Positions 63,045-64,000 of a stretch of DNA of 64,000 bases are shown here, in pieces. The notes below the pieces were generated by a model. That model did no database searches and was not told the DNA's origin. It was given only the letters and a program-made list of their open reading frames with translations. The position numbers and the translations under genes are program-made. The DNA is taken from positions 109,570,334-109,634,333 of the forward strand of contig NC_082595.1 of the NCBI RefSeq assembly GCF_030936135.1, in the 5' to 3' direction. Origin of the DNA: Gavia stellata. Its lineage: Eukaryota > Chordata > Aves > Gaviiformes > Gaviidae. Every line of letters starts with the position of its first letter. Position 1 is the first letter of the stretch.

Positions 63045-64000
63045 CTGCCATGATGGGAGAGAAGGGAAAAGACTTGGTTAATTAGGTGGCCATACATTTA
63101 ATTTCAGGTCTGGTTCTCCACATTTGAGCCCAGAAGTGACATTTCAAGAAATCACGAACATTCTGATTTTATAGGGTGCAAGAAACAGCTCTTTCTTTCT
63201 CAAGGAAGCCCCTGGGATTATTGGGAAGAGGAACCCCTTTCCTTGCCATACGGTGTTGGCTGCAGGACTTCTGTGGCAGCAGGGATGTGCCGGGACTCAG
63301 ATACAAGGAGACAGAAATAGAAACCTTCCCTTCTGCTCTGACGTTATCCAATTTTCAAGATTGGACATAGCCAGGGCAAACAGATTGGGGCAGGCGAACA
63401 GCCGTGTTTATAATCAAGACAAATTGCCTGTGACCACGGACAAACACAAGCCCGGACCCACGAAGAAGAACTGCCCAGAGATCAGACAATTGGCCGAGCA
63501 TCTCAACAGGGCTCAAGCAAATGTGGGCAGGCAAAGCCGTACCTATATGCCCTGCTACCCTGCAGGACTTCTCCTCACCCAGCCCATGCCAGCTCCCACT
63601 CCAACCCCTCTGCAGAGGGGAATGGCTGCAGAGAGCCAAGGGGGAGAGACATTCACGTGCCTTCGCCCTATTCTCCACACGAGAAGCATCCCCAGAACGA
63701 TAAGAATCCACGTGTACAACCCCAGCTCAGGCTGTCAGCTAACAGACATCATTGGGCATTCACAGGTGTCAGAGACTCAGCTTTTGATGCAAATCTCCAC
63801 CGTGCTTGATGTCACTCTCCAGGGCTTGGTGCATTCACCCACCACGTTCCTGGTTCACCCTCCACCGGGGCCCGGCTGCAGCTGTGATGTGAGGGTGAGG
63901 ACAACTGCCCTGGGCTGGGCCAGTCCAATCCCTCTGGTTGTGGCAGGTCCGTATCATCTGCAAGACGGTGCAGAGGTCAACACAACGCACCTCGACTGCA
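63045..64000 (-). other. GATA4: GATA4 intron upstream of the N-finger exon
   Basis: This intron runs off the right edge towards the missing GATA4 coding exon. I saw no young repeat or open frame of interest. An inverted GATA motif (AGATAAG-type) search by eye gave nothing clustered. Confidence 0.5.

Overview
The window is bird nuclear DNA, about 64 kb. The evidence is the dense supply of CR1 LINEs (several ending in the ATTCTGTG-type tail), two LTRs of kinds I recognise from bird genomes, compact introns, and four multi-exon vertebrate genes whose proteins read as avian orthologues. From memory of the chicken proteins, the cathepsin B here differs at several sites (for example NTTWK in the propeptide and TDWGDNG near the C terminus), so the species is probably not chicken; I cannot name it.

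Layout. 1-12,855: gene-free flank with three partial CR1 copies on the minus strand, one longer CR1 on the plus strand, and a 1.37-kb purine-rich minisatellite running up to a GC-rich promoter. 12,856-25,925: CTSB (cathepsin B, plus strand), one non-coding and nine coding exons, 340 codons, with a solo LTR in the intron before its penultimate exon. About 26,470-43,300: FDFT1 (squalene synthase, minus strand), eight coding exons, 418 or 423 codons. Its introns hold CR1 copies, an LTR nested in a CR1, and a second minisatellite with a 45-bp unit. About 44,375-51,620: NEIL2 (Nei-like DNA glycosylase, minus strand), four coding exons, 327 codons, with a probable TATA/CCAAT promoter near 51.65 kb. 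About 55,000-64,000: the 3' part of GATA4 (minus strand), five exons covering both zinc fingers and the C terminus; the first coding exon lies beyond the right edge.

The order CTSB (one strand) and FDFT1, NEIL2, GATA4 (the other strand) matches human 8p23.1. CTSB and FDFT1 converge tail to tail with roughly 0.5 kb between their likely poly(A) sites. GATA4, NEIL2 and FDFT1 follow each other head to tail. The genes do not share a pathway: lysosomal proteolysis, sterol synthesis, base-excision repair and cardiac/endodermal transcription. In birds the beta-defensin cluster is generally placed beyond CTSB; I found no defensin exon in the 12.8 kb left of CTSB.

I found no clearly new biological system. 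The most unusual structures are the 77-bp (7 x 11) higher-order minisatellite at the CTSB promoter, the 45-bp minisatellite beside FDFT1 exon 2, an in-frame acid-free ORF upstream of FDFT1 exon 2, a CR1 flanked by direct repeats of about 110 bp, and a 368-bp near-identical duplication downstream of GATA4. Exon borders were read by eye from GT/AG sites, reading phase and remembered orthologous proteins; transcript ends are inferred.
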